Of a stretch of DNA of 60,334 bases, positions 1 to 11,500 are shown piece after piece; the first letter of the stretch is position 1, and every line of letters starts with the position of its first letter. The translations under genes and the position numbers were made by a program. Origin of the DNA: Spongospora subterranea f. sp. subterranea (Eukaryota; Endomyxa: Phytomyxea; Phytomyxea; Plasmodiophorida); contig JAUGWO010000274.1 in NCBI GenBank assembly GCA_049724395.1, positions 1 to 60,334 on the forward strand, written 5' to 3'. The notes under the pieces were generated by a model, which searched no databases, was not told the origin of the DNA, and saw only the letters and a list, made by a program, of their open reading frames with translations.

Positions 1-309
1 TTTAGCTTGGTAGTCTGTCCCTGTTGGTGGCAGGCATGTCCGGGTGAGCGTGACATGAATTCGAAGCCCCGTGAGTGATGGAATTCTGGGAGACCTACCA
101 AGGTTGCATCCAATTAGGAAAAGTAGAGTGAATGTTGAGCACGAAGGTCTGACCACGTGGCCTCTAATGAATGTGGGATAGCGATCTGCTTGCAGTAAAC
201 TCGGAAACTCTGGATAGGCAATGTAATCAGGTGGGGGCAGGTCCCACTCGGTGTGGTCGTTAGGACAGGTTATGTTGCTGAATCCAGCTGGTCTAATAGG
301 TTCCTTCAT
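1..309 (-). CDS. Hypothetical open frame running off the left edge
   Basis: An ATG at 309 on the minus strand opens a frame of 103 codons with no stop before the window edge, so the C-terminus is missing. The protein begins MKEPIRPAGFSNITCP and is rich in proline and hydrophobic residues (STFTLLFLIGCNLG). I recognise no family. It lies just downstream of the retroelement reading in the same direction, so it may be element sequence, a host gene or chance. Only the uninterrupted length supports it. Confidence 0.3.
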   Translation of the reverse strand, partial: MKEPIRPAGFSNITCPNDHTEWDLPPPDYIAYPEFPSLLQADRYPTFIRGHVVRPSCSTFTLLFLIGCNLGRSPRIPSLTGLRIHVTLTRTCLPPTGTDYQAK

Positions 310-418
310 TGGATACCCAAGCTACTTGTAGCGGCCAGGCGGAAGTAGAGTAAGCCTGGTAGTGCACAGGCTTACTCAACCCATAAGAACCGTGAAAGTC
401 ATGTAAAATTTATTGAAA

Positions 419-2629
419 TTATATCAAAGAAATGCAATGTAACGCCAGCAATGTCTCATCATCCGGTGCATGGGCCAGTAGATCGTCTACCCAAATTAGT
501 AGCTGTCCAATAGTCAATGTGCGGCGAAAAATAGAATCCATTGACCGTTGAAATGCGAAAACAGAATTAAGGTTTTCTTGAGGTAAACGCATTGGCGTAA
601 AAATACCTAACGGTGTAAGCATCGATTGACTTTCCGGTGATAGGAATCTGCCAAAAACCTTTGAACGCGTCTAACGTGCTAAATCGTTTCGCTTTGACAA
701 ATGAACACCAACTGTGGATAGATGTGCCATAGGATAGATATAACGTTTGGTCATGGCATTTAAACGTCGTAGATCACAAACCGATCGGAATGATCGTTCA
801 GCTCCGCCTTTGTTTACGCGAAATGCAGGAGGCCCATGAAGATGACGGGTTGAGGTATCCAAATCCAATATCAATTTAGTGTTTGGAAGTGGTCCATCAA
901 AACGCCTTATGCAAAGGTGGATGTCTGCGCGGTCGGCATAGAACAGGAACTGCTGTGTCCATTATTTCAATTGACAAAGGGTTGACCCTTACTGGGGGGT
1001 CAGGTCCTAATTTGATACGGAAAATATCAACGAAGTTCATGATTAACGAGCGAAGATCTTCCACAAATTGAATCGGCGCACCACTAGCAACTGTTGCATT
1101 GATGCTTCGATCCAGAGCTGATATAATATCCGCTTCTTCGTCCAGACCAAATTCAAAAATATCCGAGTCTGATTCCTCGACATCTTCGTTGAACGGAACT
1201 TGGGTTCTTGACGGAGGAACATCGAACACTTCTGGTTGAGAACTGCCCGCAATATCACAAATCTGTTGTTCCACGTCAATTCCGAGGCACAGCAGTAATG
1301 GGCGCCCTATTAGGACTTCAGGCATTTCCCGTTCGACAACGTAAACGCGGTGACGACGGACTGTCACCGGACCAACAACGGTAGAATATGTAAATCGAGT
1401 AAAGTGGAAAAATGAGACTTGACTGTAGAACTATCCGCCAAAGTAAAGCCAACCTCGTTTTTGTAAATATCTGGAGAAGCGGGCGCTAGATGTTTCCAAA
1501 CATTGGAACCGACGATAGTAAAATCAGCACCATCATCGGCAGCCGTTGGAAATTCATAAATCAGCTCGCGTATTTGAATCAAAACTTTTGAAATTCTTGA
1601 TATAGGCTTTGCGATCAGTTGATTACTATGAGATTGCTTCGGTGAGGAACGTTCCAAATATCATCGATGGGTAAATTGGAATGCACGCCATTAATTCGAG
1701 GTTTTTCGTCCTTTATAAAAATCCTGACTTCTGGTTGTCTCGGAGAGAAATAAACCGATGGGGTATTTCTCTGTGACACTGATCTGTCAGATCCACGGAA
1801 ACTAGAAGTGCTTTTCAAATCGTTGGGCTTGTTGAACATCCGTTGTCGTATTTCCGATAATAAACGAGTGGCACGATCCGTAGAACAGGTAGGACACTGG
1901 CGAACATGATGTGGACCTGAACAATGCAAGCAATTGAGTGACCGCATTGACTTCGAGGAAATATTCTTCGTATTTCGGCAAAATCAGCTGCACCGTTACT
2001 ACCGCTTTTATAAAATTGTCGGAAACTGGTTACTGTGAACTTGTAAAATAATATCAGGTTAGTCCGACATTCGATTTGTCTAAAGATAGTCGATTCAGGA
2101 TCGACTCACTTTTTTGGATGGACAGCATTCACAATGGCGAAGACTTGTTTACGCTTTAAATCATAATGTTGAGAAAATATTTCAGTGAAGCCATTCGCTG
2201 TGATAATTTGACGACTCTGCGCGAAGATTTCGTGAACACTGCGAGCTGGGTCGCCGTAAACATTGAACTGTAACTTTGAAAAGTGAAAACAGATGTGCGC
2301 TCTACACAGGCGGCTATGGATACGCCAACATGCTTTTTAAGATGCCCTAAAAGGTCTTCGTCTGAAATTGATGTTAGTTCAGATTCTTTCCTGTCCAAGT
2401 CGAACACAACTATTGTGTATAAAAGCGAAACTTCGATTGAATCCCTGAGTGGAACAGGAGAGAACGCTCGTTCCTGCTCATGGGCATTCAGACGAGCAAC
2501 ATCGCTCTTATATCGGTCCCAATCGGTCACAAATGTGATAATTGAGTGCCTGTCATTTTGGTCCAATGAATGTCTCGATGGGTAAAATGTAAACCGATGA
2601 ATTTGATTGAAGTAAATTGAGTAAATCAA
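419..2629 (-). mobile_element. Broken Ty3/gypsy-like retroelement (fossil)
   Basis: Reading leftwards on the minus strand the parts come in the usual order. A Gag-like helical region lies at about 2629-2156. A CCHC zinc knuckle (CLHCSGPHHVRQCPTC) lies near 1930-1890. An aspartic-protease-like stretch (DDGADFTIVG) lies near 1530. Reverse-transcriptase pieces run from about 1370 to 419 and include a primer-grip-type region and a VDDLL active-site-type motif. Order and motifs fit the gypsy/Metaviridae class. No RNase H or integrase is recognised to the left and I found no terminal repeats. The element is clearly broken in several places and incomplete. Several motifs are still readable, so it is of moderate age. 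Confidence 0.75.
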
Positions 2630-2640
2630 ATTGCCTAGGT

Positions 2641-2872
2641 TGTTTGCTTCGAAGAATTTAGATTTGATTGAAGAACAACAGAGGAGGAGAAATGATTGAA
2701 TTAAAGTAGAGTAGATGAGGAAAGATGATTAAAATAGAGTAGAGAAAAGATGATTGAAGTAAAGTAGAGTAGAAGAGGAAAGATGATCAAAGTAGAGTAG
2801 AAGAGGAGAGAATTGATTGAGGAAAACCAGTGAAGGAGAGATGATTGAAGTAAAGAAGAGTAGAAGGGATTG
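2641..2872. repeat. Degenerate A/G-rich minisatellite
   Basis: A purine-rich block repeats variants of a roughly 30-40 base unit built from gatgattgaagtaaag and agtagaagaggaaa, about six imperfect copies. Purine asymmetry is very strong on the plus strand. No coding potential is visible. It abuts the start of the retroelement Gag region. Confidence 0.7.
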
Positions 2873-2992
2873 TACGTGGTTTGCTTATAGATCTATGTAG
2901 CGTCGTAAGGCTCCAACGAGCACGGTTAAAGAGAGGTTGTTTATCAATAAACGACTGTATATCGCAGCTTGCGGACGGTACATAATCAAATA

Positions 2993-3428
2993 CAGCAACA
3001 CGACGTGTTCAGTAACATCTCGGTCCAACCAAAACCAATCTAAACATTTCAATACAAGGTCATCGAGTGCGCAAAAACCAACAGACCATTTTCAAATACT
3101 TTCACCACCCTATATATAATGGAGTATGGTAATTATCATGGCTGGTCGCATACGACAACAATACTTTGATTTGCCAACAAGTTCATCGTATCTGGACCCT
3201 TTAGGTCAATTGGTTTATTGTCTACTGTAGGCGACTAGCCACAGTGCTGCCGGTTGGTTGGACCTGAACCCACACGACACGCTCGACTTTTGTTCACCAG
3301 GTTAAAATCGCAACTACAGTTTCAGTTATTGACGAAAAAAATTAACGGAATGGTACGACGACCTTGTATCCAAATGTTTAGGTTGGTTTTGTTTGGGCCG
3401 AGATGTTACTGAACACGTCGTGTTGCTG
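2993..3428. repeat. 73-bp inverted repeat pair enclosing 290 bp
   Basis: The left arm is 2993-3065 and the right arm 3356-3428. The right arm read in reverse complement matches the left with about eight mismatches, starting with cagcaacacgacgtgttcag and ending near acaaggtc. The 290-base interior has no convincing gene. The structure resembles a non-autonomous DNA element (MITE or foldback type), but I see no clear target-site duplication, so the classification is inference. Confidence 0.6.
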
Positions 3429-3499
3429 CATTCAATTACCCCATTGAATTTCTTTGATTTAATTTTGATAGCCTTCACATTACTGTCACCTGTTTCCAT

Positions 3500-4350
3500 T
3501 GCCACTGGGAATAATGAGACTTCAAACTCGGTTTCTGTGAAAAGTTCTTAAGTACTTTGATCTCATCGTCATATACACTAGCGAAAGTTTTACCCTTGAA
3601 TTTTTAAAAAAAACCAAAGTGTATATACTCGAACAATTTTTTGCTCTTGAAAGCATAGCATAAAACCTCTTCTCTATAAAACAATTCTCTGAACCCCTTA
3701 TTGTTTTCTTCATCTAATGATTTCTTGCACTTTATACACGGTGGTACCATACGCCAAGTCAAAAATTTCCTTTGAATGTAAGAAAGTCGTCAATAATTGT
3801 ATCGCCATTTAGAACCATAATTTTCCCGTACGACCACAAATGGCACAATCAAACCCCCTTTTTCATTGTGGTCATTGTTGCGCGCAATGATGTTGCTGTC
3901 TTCTCAAGATTGTGCATGTGTATTTGAAATAGATTTATTGTCCTTTATTCTTGTCGACACAGTTGCAATTTCTGAAAATGACTTCATAAAATCCTATTCT
4001 TTTCCAAATATTCTTGATTAGCGTTAAATAGTTTTGAAATTTGACCTCATACATGGATGTTTCTTGATATATCTGATGTTTACATTGTCTAACGACCCTG
4101 TGATCAAATCCGCCTTAACGCCTCTTTGTTTAATTTTGTCGCTTATTTATTTCGTTTGATACAGTCTTTGTTTGCTTTCTTATACTCAATATATTTTTGC
4201 CACAAGCTCGCAGAAATCATTCCGTGTTCGTCAATTCTTACGTTTAAACGTCTGGCACAGCGTCATATCGTAAACGTAAGTTTGGGAATCAAATCCAAAA
4301 AAACTGTCAATTGTTCTTGCGGATGGGCCATCACGTTAAATATTTGTAAT
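3500..4350 (-). pseudogene. Decayed helicase-like remnant (fossil)
   Basis: Minus-strand conceptual fragments include MVLNGDTIIDD, DLAYGTTVYKVQ and FYAMLSRAKNCSSIYTLVF. These resemble, in this order, C-terminal motifs of superfamily 1 (PIF1/UvrD-like) helicases, where an aY..TvHK.QG motif is followed by a YVALSR motif. Short coding-like pieces continue upstream to about 4330. The stretch is broken and no full gene can be read. It could come from a mobile or virus-like element or from an old host copy. The assignment rests on short motifs only. Confidence 0.35.
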
Positions 4351-4359
4351 AATTAAGTG

Positions 4360-4721
4360 TAGGTATCCAATGCTGTTATTATCCCAGGAAAAGAGGAGTA
4401 TATTTTCATCTTTTGAGAAGGGATTATGTTATCTCCTAATTGTTCTATCTGTTTAAAAAAAAACGGTGACAACTTAATCATTCCCTTTTCCGATTGGAAC
4501 ACGAATGAGGAAACGATATTAAGAGCACGACATGTAAGGAATCGAAGTCACGAGTTGATATAGGAATCGTGCAACAAGATGAGTTGAAATTCCTCTTTCT
4601 ACGACAGCGACATGGCGCCATTCATGTCTGACAACAATACCTGACTTGGGATATATGTGTGTGTGCTGTATCAACCTCAAACAACAATTCGAAAAGAATA
4701 TACAATTTATTTGATCGGTGA
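4360..4721. other. Intergenic, nothing recognised
   Basis: AT-rich sequence between the helicase-like remnant and the 3' end of UTP4. I see no gene or repeat. It should contain the UTP4 3' untranslated region. Confidence 0.5.
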
Positions 4722-6957
4722 TCAGATTGTGTTTGCGTATCGATGTGTTTCGATTGGGGCCTTGATATGAGGCAGAATGAGCCCCCAGGATGTTTCCAGG
4801 ACGTTGATGTCGGCGCCCATAGAAGAAGCCGAGCTGATGGGGTTCGTGGAGAAATCAATCAGCTGCAATGCCTGGCTATGATGAATAACTCGTGGTGATC
4901 CCGATATGGCATCGCTGTCGGCACGATGCTGCGTTAGCGATTGGGTTGATGGAATGACGTCGGGATTCCTGGACAGGTTCAGCTTGGCGATGTACGATGG
5001 GGAAACGAGCAATAGAGTATCGGGAGATAATTTAGAGAATTCGGCTTGGAATACCAAAGGGCCACGTTCGAGAATTCGCCGAGATTGAACGTTCTGATGG
5101 GACGATCGGATCGCTGTGCTGAAGCGTTTCGAGATGAGACGGGTCTCCAGCATGGAGAATATGTGGATAGAGTTGCTAGCGGTGATAACGGCCAGCATTT
5201 GAGAGGTGGAGGAATGGGAGAAGGCCATAGTTGATACAGGAAATGGCATTGCTGGCAGGACGACCTCAATCGACATCACCTCCCCCATCTTGAACACGGT
5301 TATGATCCCGTTCACATCGGCAACCGCTAACCGATCATTGTTACTGCTGACGATCATCCGTGTGATTAGAGCGGCGGAAGGGCACGAGAAGCGGTCCAGT
5401 TCTGTCATATCAGCCATCCGATACCTGTAGATATCGTCGCCATTTAATCCAACGAAATACAGGATTGTCGAGCAAGAAGAGAAGCAGAAAACGGCAGCTG
5501 GCTCGATAGGAGGAGACTGGCGAATACTCATATTGAGTGATCGTTCAGGGCCATGGATCAGATCAATACAATATGATGCCGACGAGGTTGATGTCATGAG
5601 GACCTTGGCGTCGGGAGATATCCTCATTGACACAATAGGCGATCGACAGCAATATCGCTGAACGAGTTTCCCGTATTTCCAGATATGGATCGACGATGAA
5701 TCAACAATGAACGCCATGACCGACATATCGGTCGAAACTGAGCAATCATTGGCATCTGGGAATGGGGACGCCATGCAATAGGTGTTGGCGAAATTCACAC
5801 ATATCTGTGCATCATGACCAGCGGTGATGAAAACATCACCAGATGATGCCGCACAGAGAACATCGCTCTGATGTCGCCGAACACTCCTCGAGATCACGTA
5901 TGCACCGTCGATGAAACAGACTCGAACGATCTTACGATCAAGGCCACAAGCGATAATCTCATCCCCATTGTAGATAATACTGGTGATATTTGCAGAATGG
6001 CTGGTTAAGGTCTGAACTAGTGTGAAGGTTGAGAGACACCAGAACTGCAATTGCCCTTCGGATGAACCAGAGATGATAAGGGATTTATCTGACGAGAGAC
6101 ACATAGCGCTATCGTAATGGGTCAGTAAAGGTGATGGCGAAGAAGGAATAAACAGCACCTGATGGAAGAGGGGGTTATGATCTGAGACACCGATTGACCG
6201 CTCTTCATGTTGAAGATATGGATACGCTTGTCGGAATCGGCAGACGCGATCAGATCTTCGCTGATGAATAGGACTGCAGCGATAAAGGAGGATGGTGTGG
6301 AGATATGGCCGGTCAGAAGAGCTCGCTTATAGACCACATCTGACGTGTTGAGATCTGGCGAAGAGAACAGATGATCAGGGGCGTTGCAGATACGAGCAAC
6401 GCCCAGAAAGGACACATACCGAATAGGCGAAGGGATCCATCAGCACAGCCCAGAGCGAGACATGAGCCCGAAATGGCCATGGAGAATATGGCGCCACCGT
6501 ATGATGATGTGGAGGAACGGGGGATACGCTTGGCCAGATCCCTGAACGGGTGAAAGGTCAGGTCGCGAACCATATCAAGGGGTTTGGCATTAAGCGGAGG
6601 GGATATGTACCATTCGATAAGGGTCCCGTCTAGATCCCCTGTAAACAGACGTGATCCTTGCCAGCAGGCACATGTGATGATGTAATCCTCCTGGTCCACC
6701 TGTTTTCCTGGAACAGCTATACTGTAATCCACTATAATATACTGCTGAACCCGTCGACCAATCTCGATCCTCCCATTGGCACGAACGGCGGCTATACGGT
6801 CGCCGTTGACGGCAATGCAGGTGATGGTCGATGGGGGTCGATATAACAGATCGTGATGGACAATATTACTGTGTTGCTGTTGCTCTTCAATCTGCTGTTT
6901 TGGCTCTTTACTAACTCCCCGTTTACAGCTAGATCGTAATCTCTTCAATCCGCCCAT
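4722..6957 (-). CDS. UTP4: UTP4/Cirhin, WD40 protein of the small-subunit processome
   Basis: Three exons (6957-6420, 6354-6191, 6158-4722) join in phase to 712 codons; human UTP4 is 686 residues. The product is a WD40 beta-propeller protein. The N-terminal propeller carries the family-typical stretch GGAIFSMAISGSCLALGCAD followed by GSLRLF near residue 175, and further WD repeats run through the large third exon. The C-terminus (ETSWGLILPHIKAP) resembles the conserved W..il..lP tail of Utp4. In known systems Utp4 belongs to the t-UTP/UTP-A complex that binds nascent pre-rRNA in the nucleolus and supports its transcription and 18S processing. Intron 1 is 65 bases and intron 2 only 32 bases. 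The gene is divergent from the FKBP gene, another nucleolar-type protein, suggesting a shared promoter. WD40 identity is certain and the UTP4 call is strong. Confidence 0.8.
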
Positions 6958-7187
6958 TACTTGTCGAGAATATTCCGATCACCTCGACACAAAATTCAGA
7001 TGACCGAACAGATCCTGGGCCTTTTTTTAGGTGGAACCCTGTTCCAGAGTCGACTACAAGTCCGTCACGGACTCCGTCAACTGCGCACTGATTGTATTGT
7101 GTCGATAACTCTTCCACCTGCCATTGACCAGCCATCCGTCATTCAGCTCTTGGAATCGTTCATCACACATCGACAAACACAAACGAG
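6958..7187. promoter_or_regulatory. Divergent promoter between UTP4 and FKBP gene
   Basis: A 230-base gap separates the two start codons, which face away from each other, so it must hold both 5' untranslated regions and both promoters. I see no obvious TATA box. Short open frames overlapping this gap on both strands look accidental. Confidence 0.55.
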
Positions 7188-8348
7188 ATGACCATGGATT
7201 GTGATGTGCCATCGGCCAGTGGTTTTGAGTTCTGGGGTGCCACAATTGTTCCAGGAAAAACGGTGAAATGCCAAATCACTGGTAATATTCTGCATCTAAC
7301 ATCGATCGCCATGGATGAGACCATCCGCAATGAGCCAAATCAGCGATCGGTGCTATCAGTTATCATCGATGACAAACAGTTTGTTCTGGGATCGCTTCGC
7401 GAATCAATCGCCGAGCAGGTCTCAGTCGATTTTCTGTTCCGGGAGAACAAGGTGATCAAGTTCAAGGCGACTGGGAACACGACCCTTCACCTGGTGGGAT
7501 ATTTACAGCCGCTTGACCTGATGGGTGAAGATGAGGAAATCACCAGCGACGAAGACGAAATGAGCGAGGAAGAGATTGAATCTGAGGAAGAAGATGACGA
7601 TGATGAAGTCGAGCAAGCGGTACCGGTATCTAACAATGCTGGAGGAAAGAAGAGGCAGGCGGACAGCTCCACATCTATCGCCTGCGATCAGAACAAGAAG
7701 GTCAAACCTCAACCGAAATCTGCCCCAGAATCATCTCCTGCACCTGCCGCGGATGCGCCAATCAAGCCTTCGTCCGATGCCAAAAACAAAGCCCCTGTTG
7801 ATGCGCCTAAGCAGGCAGCACCAGTCGAGAAAGAGACTAAAAAGCCCAACAACGCTAAGAACGAGCCCAAGAAGAAAGTGGAGAACGTTGAAGAACCAGT
7901 CAAAGTTGACAACTCCAAGAAGGCTGAAACGGAACCCACTCCTGTCAAGTCTCAAAAGAAGGATGCTGTAGCTTCACCAAAGCCAGCCAAGCAGGGGGCC
8001 GAAAACGAGTTCGAGAAGCTATTTGGTGGCGTTATGATCAAGGACACACATCTGGGCGAAGGGAAAGTCGCTGTTAAAGGAAAACGCCTTGGTGTCATGT
8101 ACAAGGGAATGCTCCAGAACGGCAAGGTATTCGACTCGAACATGAACTCAAACAAGCCATTCCATTTCAAACTGGGTAATGGGGATGTGATCAAGGCATG
8201 GGACATCGCGTTTTCAGGCATGAAGGTTGGTGGCAAGCGTACAATTGTGTGCCCTCCAAAGATGGCGTATGGCAAAGAAGGTTCTCCTCCTGTTATCCCA
8301 CCCAACTCCATCTTAGTCTTCGAAGTTGAACTCGTCAATGTCAAATAA
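7188..8348 (+). CDS. Nucleoplasmin-like FKBP-type peptidyl-prolyl isomerase
   Basis: A single-exon gene of 386 codons. Residues 1-110 form a nucleoplasmin-like domain (FWGATIVPGKTVKCQ). Then come an acidic tract (about 120-145, almost pure D/E), a long lysine/proline-rich basic linker (150-275) and a C-terminal FKBP domain (about 280-386: GVMYKGMLQNGKVFDSN, MKVGGKRTIVCPP, GSPPVIPPNSILVFEVELV). This is the architecture of yeast Fpr3/Fpr4 and insect FKBP39, nuclear or nucleolar prolyl isomerases that act as histone chaperones and in rDNA silencing. The FKBP pocket residues (Y, F-D, V-I, Y in MAYGKEG) are present, so activity is expected. A second ATG two codons downstream (accATGGat) has the better start context. 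The bidirectional layout with UTP4 suggests co-expression for ribosome synthesis. Confidence 0.9.
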   Translation: MTMDCDVPSASGFEFWGATIVPGKTVKCQITGNILHLTSIAMDETIRNEPNQRSVLSVIIDDKQFVLGSLRESIAEQVSVDFLFRENKVIKFKATGNTTLHLVGYLQPLDLMGEDEEITSDEDEMSEEEIESEEEDDDDEVEQAVPVSNNAGGKKRQADSSTSIACDQNKKVKPQPKSAPESSPAPAADAPIKPSSDAKNKAPVDAPKQAAPVEKETKKPNNAKNEPKKKVENVEEPVKVDNSKKAETEPTPVKSQKKDAVASPKPAKQGAENEFEKLFGGVMIKDTHLGEGKVAVKGKRLGVMYKGMLQNGKVFDSNMNSNKPFHFKLGNGDVIKAWDIAFSGMKVGGKRTIVCPPKMAYGKEGSPPVIPPNSILVFEVELVNVK

Positions 8349-8515
8349 TTCTCAAATAAATTCCAACAGATATCTACAATTGAGCGGCGTTTGTATTGAT
8401 CAGACGATAGTAAAACCGCTCGAAGTGTCTCCATATCGATCTTGTTTGAGAACCCTTCGGAGTTCAACGCCATGTGACAGGTACCATCTACGATCTTCTA
8501 TCGATAATTGGTCAC
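8349..8515. other. Short tandem-gene spacer
   Basis: 167 bases between the FKBP stop and the first plausible ATG of the next plus-strand gene. It contains aataaa-like sequence (ctcaaataaattcc at about 8350) that could serve as the FKBP poly(A) signal. Confidence 0.4.
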
Positions 8516-11500
8516 ATGACCCCCTCTGACTCTTCATCATCATCGTTGTTATCACCGGCTTCAGATCGTGACAGCCTTTTTCATGATCTGGTAACATACC
8601 GTCTTGCTTCATCAAGCCCCCCTCCAAATTCTCATCTCTTTCCCTCAACACCTTCGGCTTCCTTCCGACTTCTTCGTCGGCTTGACCCATCTTCACATGA
8701 CGACATAACACCCCGTCCACCTCTGCCTCCTAAATCCCCCGTTGCCCATGGACAACAGTATTTCTATTCGCGAGCACGACAAATTCGACAACCTATTGAG
8801 CAGCAAGACGAACTCAAATCGAATCCGGATTCCAATTGCAGCGAAGAGCCATTCCCATGCAATATGATTGAATGTAGGTCCCCTCATCACTCAGGGATCA
8901 GTACGTTTGAATTGATGGTCAGCGAATAAGAAGCGCGATCGCCAGAATTACGTTGAGAGTTCTCTGCCCAGTGTCAATCTTGCCGAGCGTAATACGCTGC
9001 GCAAAATGAGCGATCGGCTTCAGGAATCAATTGGAGCAATAAGCGCGTTATGCAATGAGAGATATAGATCCCAGGGATTACGTGGTATGCCATCACTTCC
9101 TCATGACGCTAACACAAAAGTAATTTGATGCTTACTGACAAACAGGTATCATCGAGATGTGCCTTAATGAACAAAACCTCTACGACGATGTTTTCAAGGC
9201 TCTGATAGATAAAGAGTATACCATATGCCGAGAAAGAGGTCATGTTTTACACCAGATCCGTGCATTATATCAAGAGATGTTCACTGCGATCCCTATTTAT
9301 ATCAAAAAGGTATCCTTAGAGCATAGAAAAGGACAACTAGTTTTTTGATTACGATGATAACTCTAGTTGTATGACGATATTGGGTCAGTACACCGCGTAC
9401 GCAATGAGGTCCACGATCAAATACAGACTATCCGGAATTTGGAAGACCATATCTCGATTATAGAACATAAGAATGCCGAAATGGCTACTGAGAAATTATC
9501 GTGGCAAACAGATAAGCAGAAGTATGTTCGTCTGTGATTTAGATATTGTATCCAACTCATCACCCAACTATGTAATGTTGTAGATTAGAAAACGATTACA
9601 AAATGCTTCGAAACAATTTCCAGAATCTGAAAGACAACAATGAAGCGGTTCAACATCCTGACCACCATCCAACAATTACACCTGTCGAGTTTAATGACGG
9701 AAATGGATTCTCTGAACCGCTTGAAAGTTTGGTCAATAGGGAATCGAATACAGAAAATGGTCACGGCACGGAGGAAGCACAACGACAGGCAGAGAATGTT
9801 CACGACATGGAGGAAGCACAAAGACAGGTTGTTCAGGCTTCACAAGATGGGATTGTCCCTGAAGTTAAACCTAATCGGGAAAATGAACCAATTTATGATG
9901 ACGTCAGAGAGCAGCCGCTAAGTCACGGTTTGTTCGCAAATCAGGACCAGAACGTTGAATCTCAATTGAGAGAGTCAGACCTCGGTGTGAACCAATCAAA
10001 GTGTTTGAAAGACAGTTCGGTGCAGCATAGTAGCCGTGATCACCATCAGGCAATATCGTCAATACTGGTGCGGGTTGATGGTCTGTTAGATAATATGACA
10101 GGTTTGCCCAAATAATGTGATTTTCTGTGGTTCTTGAAAATTTTACAGATGATGAAGAGAGTACCCACTTATTGGATGAGGCAGCGAATTCCACCAAAGT
10201 GTTGAGCAGTCTTAACTATAATAAGATCGCAGATTACACGGTAGATTTGCTGAATCCAGACCAATATCAGGTTGACGCCTGCGTCAGCACTGTCAAGGAT
10301 TCAGAAGATCGCGGCGTTGAGGCCATTGCAATATCCCAACATGTGAATGAGGAATCCAATCATTATAATTATGATGATTGTGACATCACTGCTAGCATCA
10401 CTGCCACTGCTATCGCATGTAACGAGAATTCGGTGATCGGTAACGAAATGATCGCAGGTGACGTTCAAGACCACACTGTAACCACCAGTTCTGATAACGA
10501 TCATGGCACGACCGATGAATGGGGTAACATCACATCTACAAGTGTGAGTAATTCTGACTGGGGTACGTGCAATGCTGCTCCCGTTACCGACTGGAGTATT
10601 GAAATTAGTAATTCTGTCAATGAAGACGTTGATCAGCGCAACCAGAACTATGATCATTTCGTCCCTGTTATTGTAAACCATGGTGGTGATCACATGGCTA
10701 TCCATGACGGTGACCAGAACCTGTGCTTTGGATCCAAAGGAGAAGAAACCTCACGTCAAGACACTGGTACTAATCTTGTTGTCAAACAACGTAACCAGCA
10801 TTACATCGACCATCCTCAGGAGGAGAGAGTCAATTTTACGAATGCTGATCAGGATACTGGGAGATCTGAATTGCCCGCGCAACAGCCGTCACCAATTATC
10901 AATCATAACCCGAATGATGTATCAGTCGAAAACTCTCGATTGAATTCCTATCGAAACCGCTCCGCTAATCCTGGGCGATTGCTAGCACACGCTCGTCTCA
11001 CAAGCGATGTAGCTCCTGGTGAAATCACCAGGTCCGCTTCAGGCAACCCGCAGCATCAAATATTTGGTGGTATTCGTCCATTGCTGATTCCTGATCTCAA
11101 TCCTGAAAGGCCGCGTGAAATACCATATATCACATCGCATCGATCCAAGACCGCACCGTTGTTCGATGGTCCTGGTATACAGAATACTAGTTGCTTGTCT
11201 CAGTCGAGGAAAAAATTGACTCCATATTCCTCACATTTGTCGCCGAATATGTCCCCATCTTCGCAGGATACTTCTAGTCGAAATCTGTATGTCTATCCGG
11301 GTTCTTACCATCGCAGTGTCGATCGACTCCATCATGACACTTTTCTCTCTGAAAAAGCTGTCATTCGGTTTATCAACCGCTCATTAGATGCTGTATATCA
11401 TGAAAGCATTTCTCGAAAATCAAAAGATAAAGGCCGAGGGTCACGCTCAGGAGTATCGCTTCATCAAGTTAATATGAAAAAGGTCCTGATATCAATGCTC

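Noticed and set aside
7487-7955. Minus-strand frames of serine or phenylalanine-rich composition
   Set aside because: They are antisense to the acidic and lysine-rich linker of the FKBP gene.
8474-8515. Upstream start of the axonemal-like gene
   Set aside because: That start codon is GTG; the first ATG in frame is at 8516.
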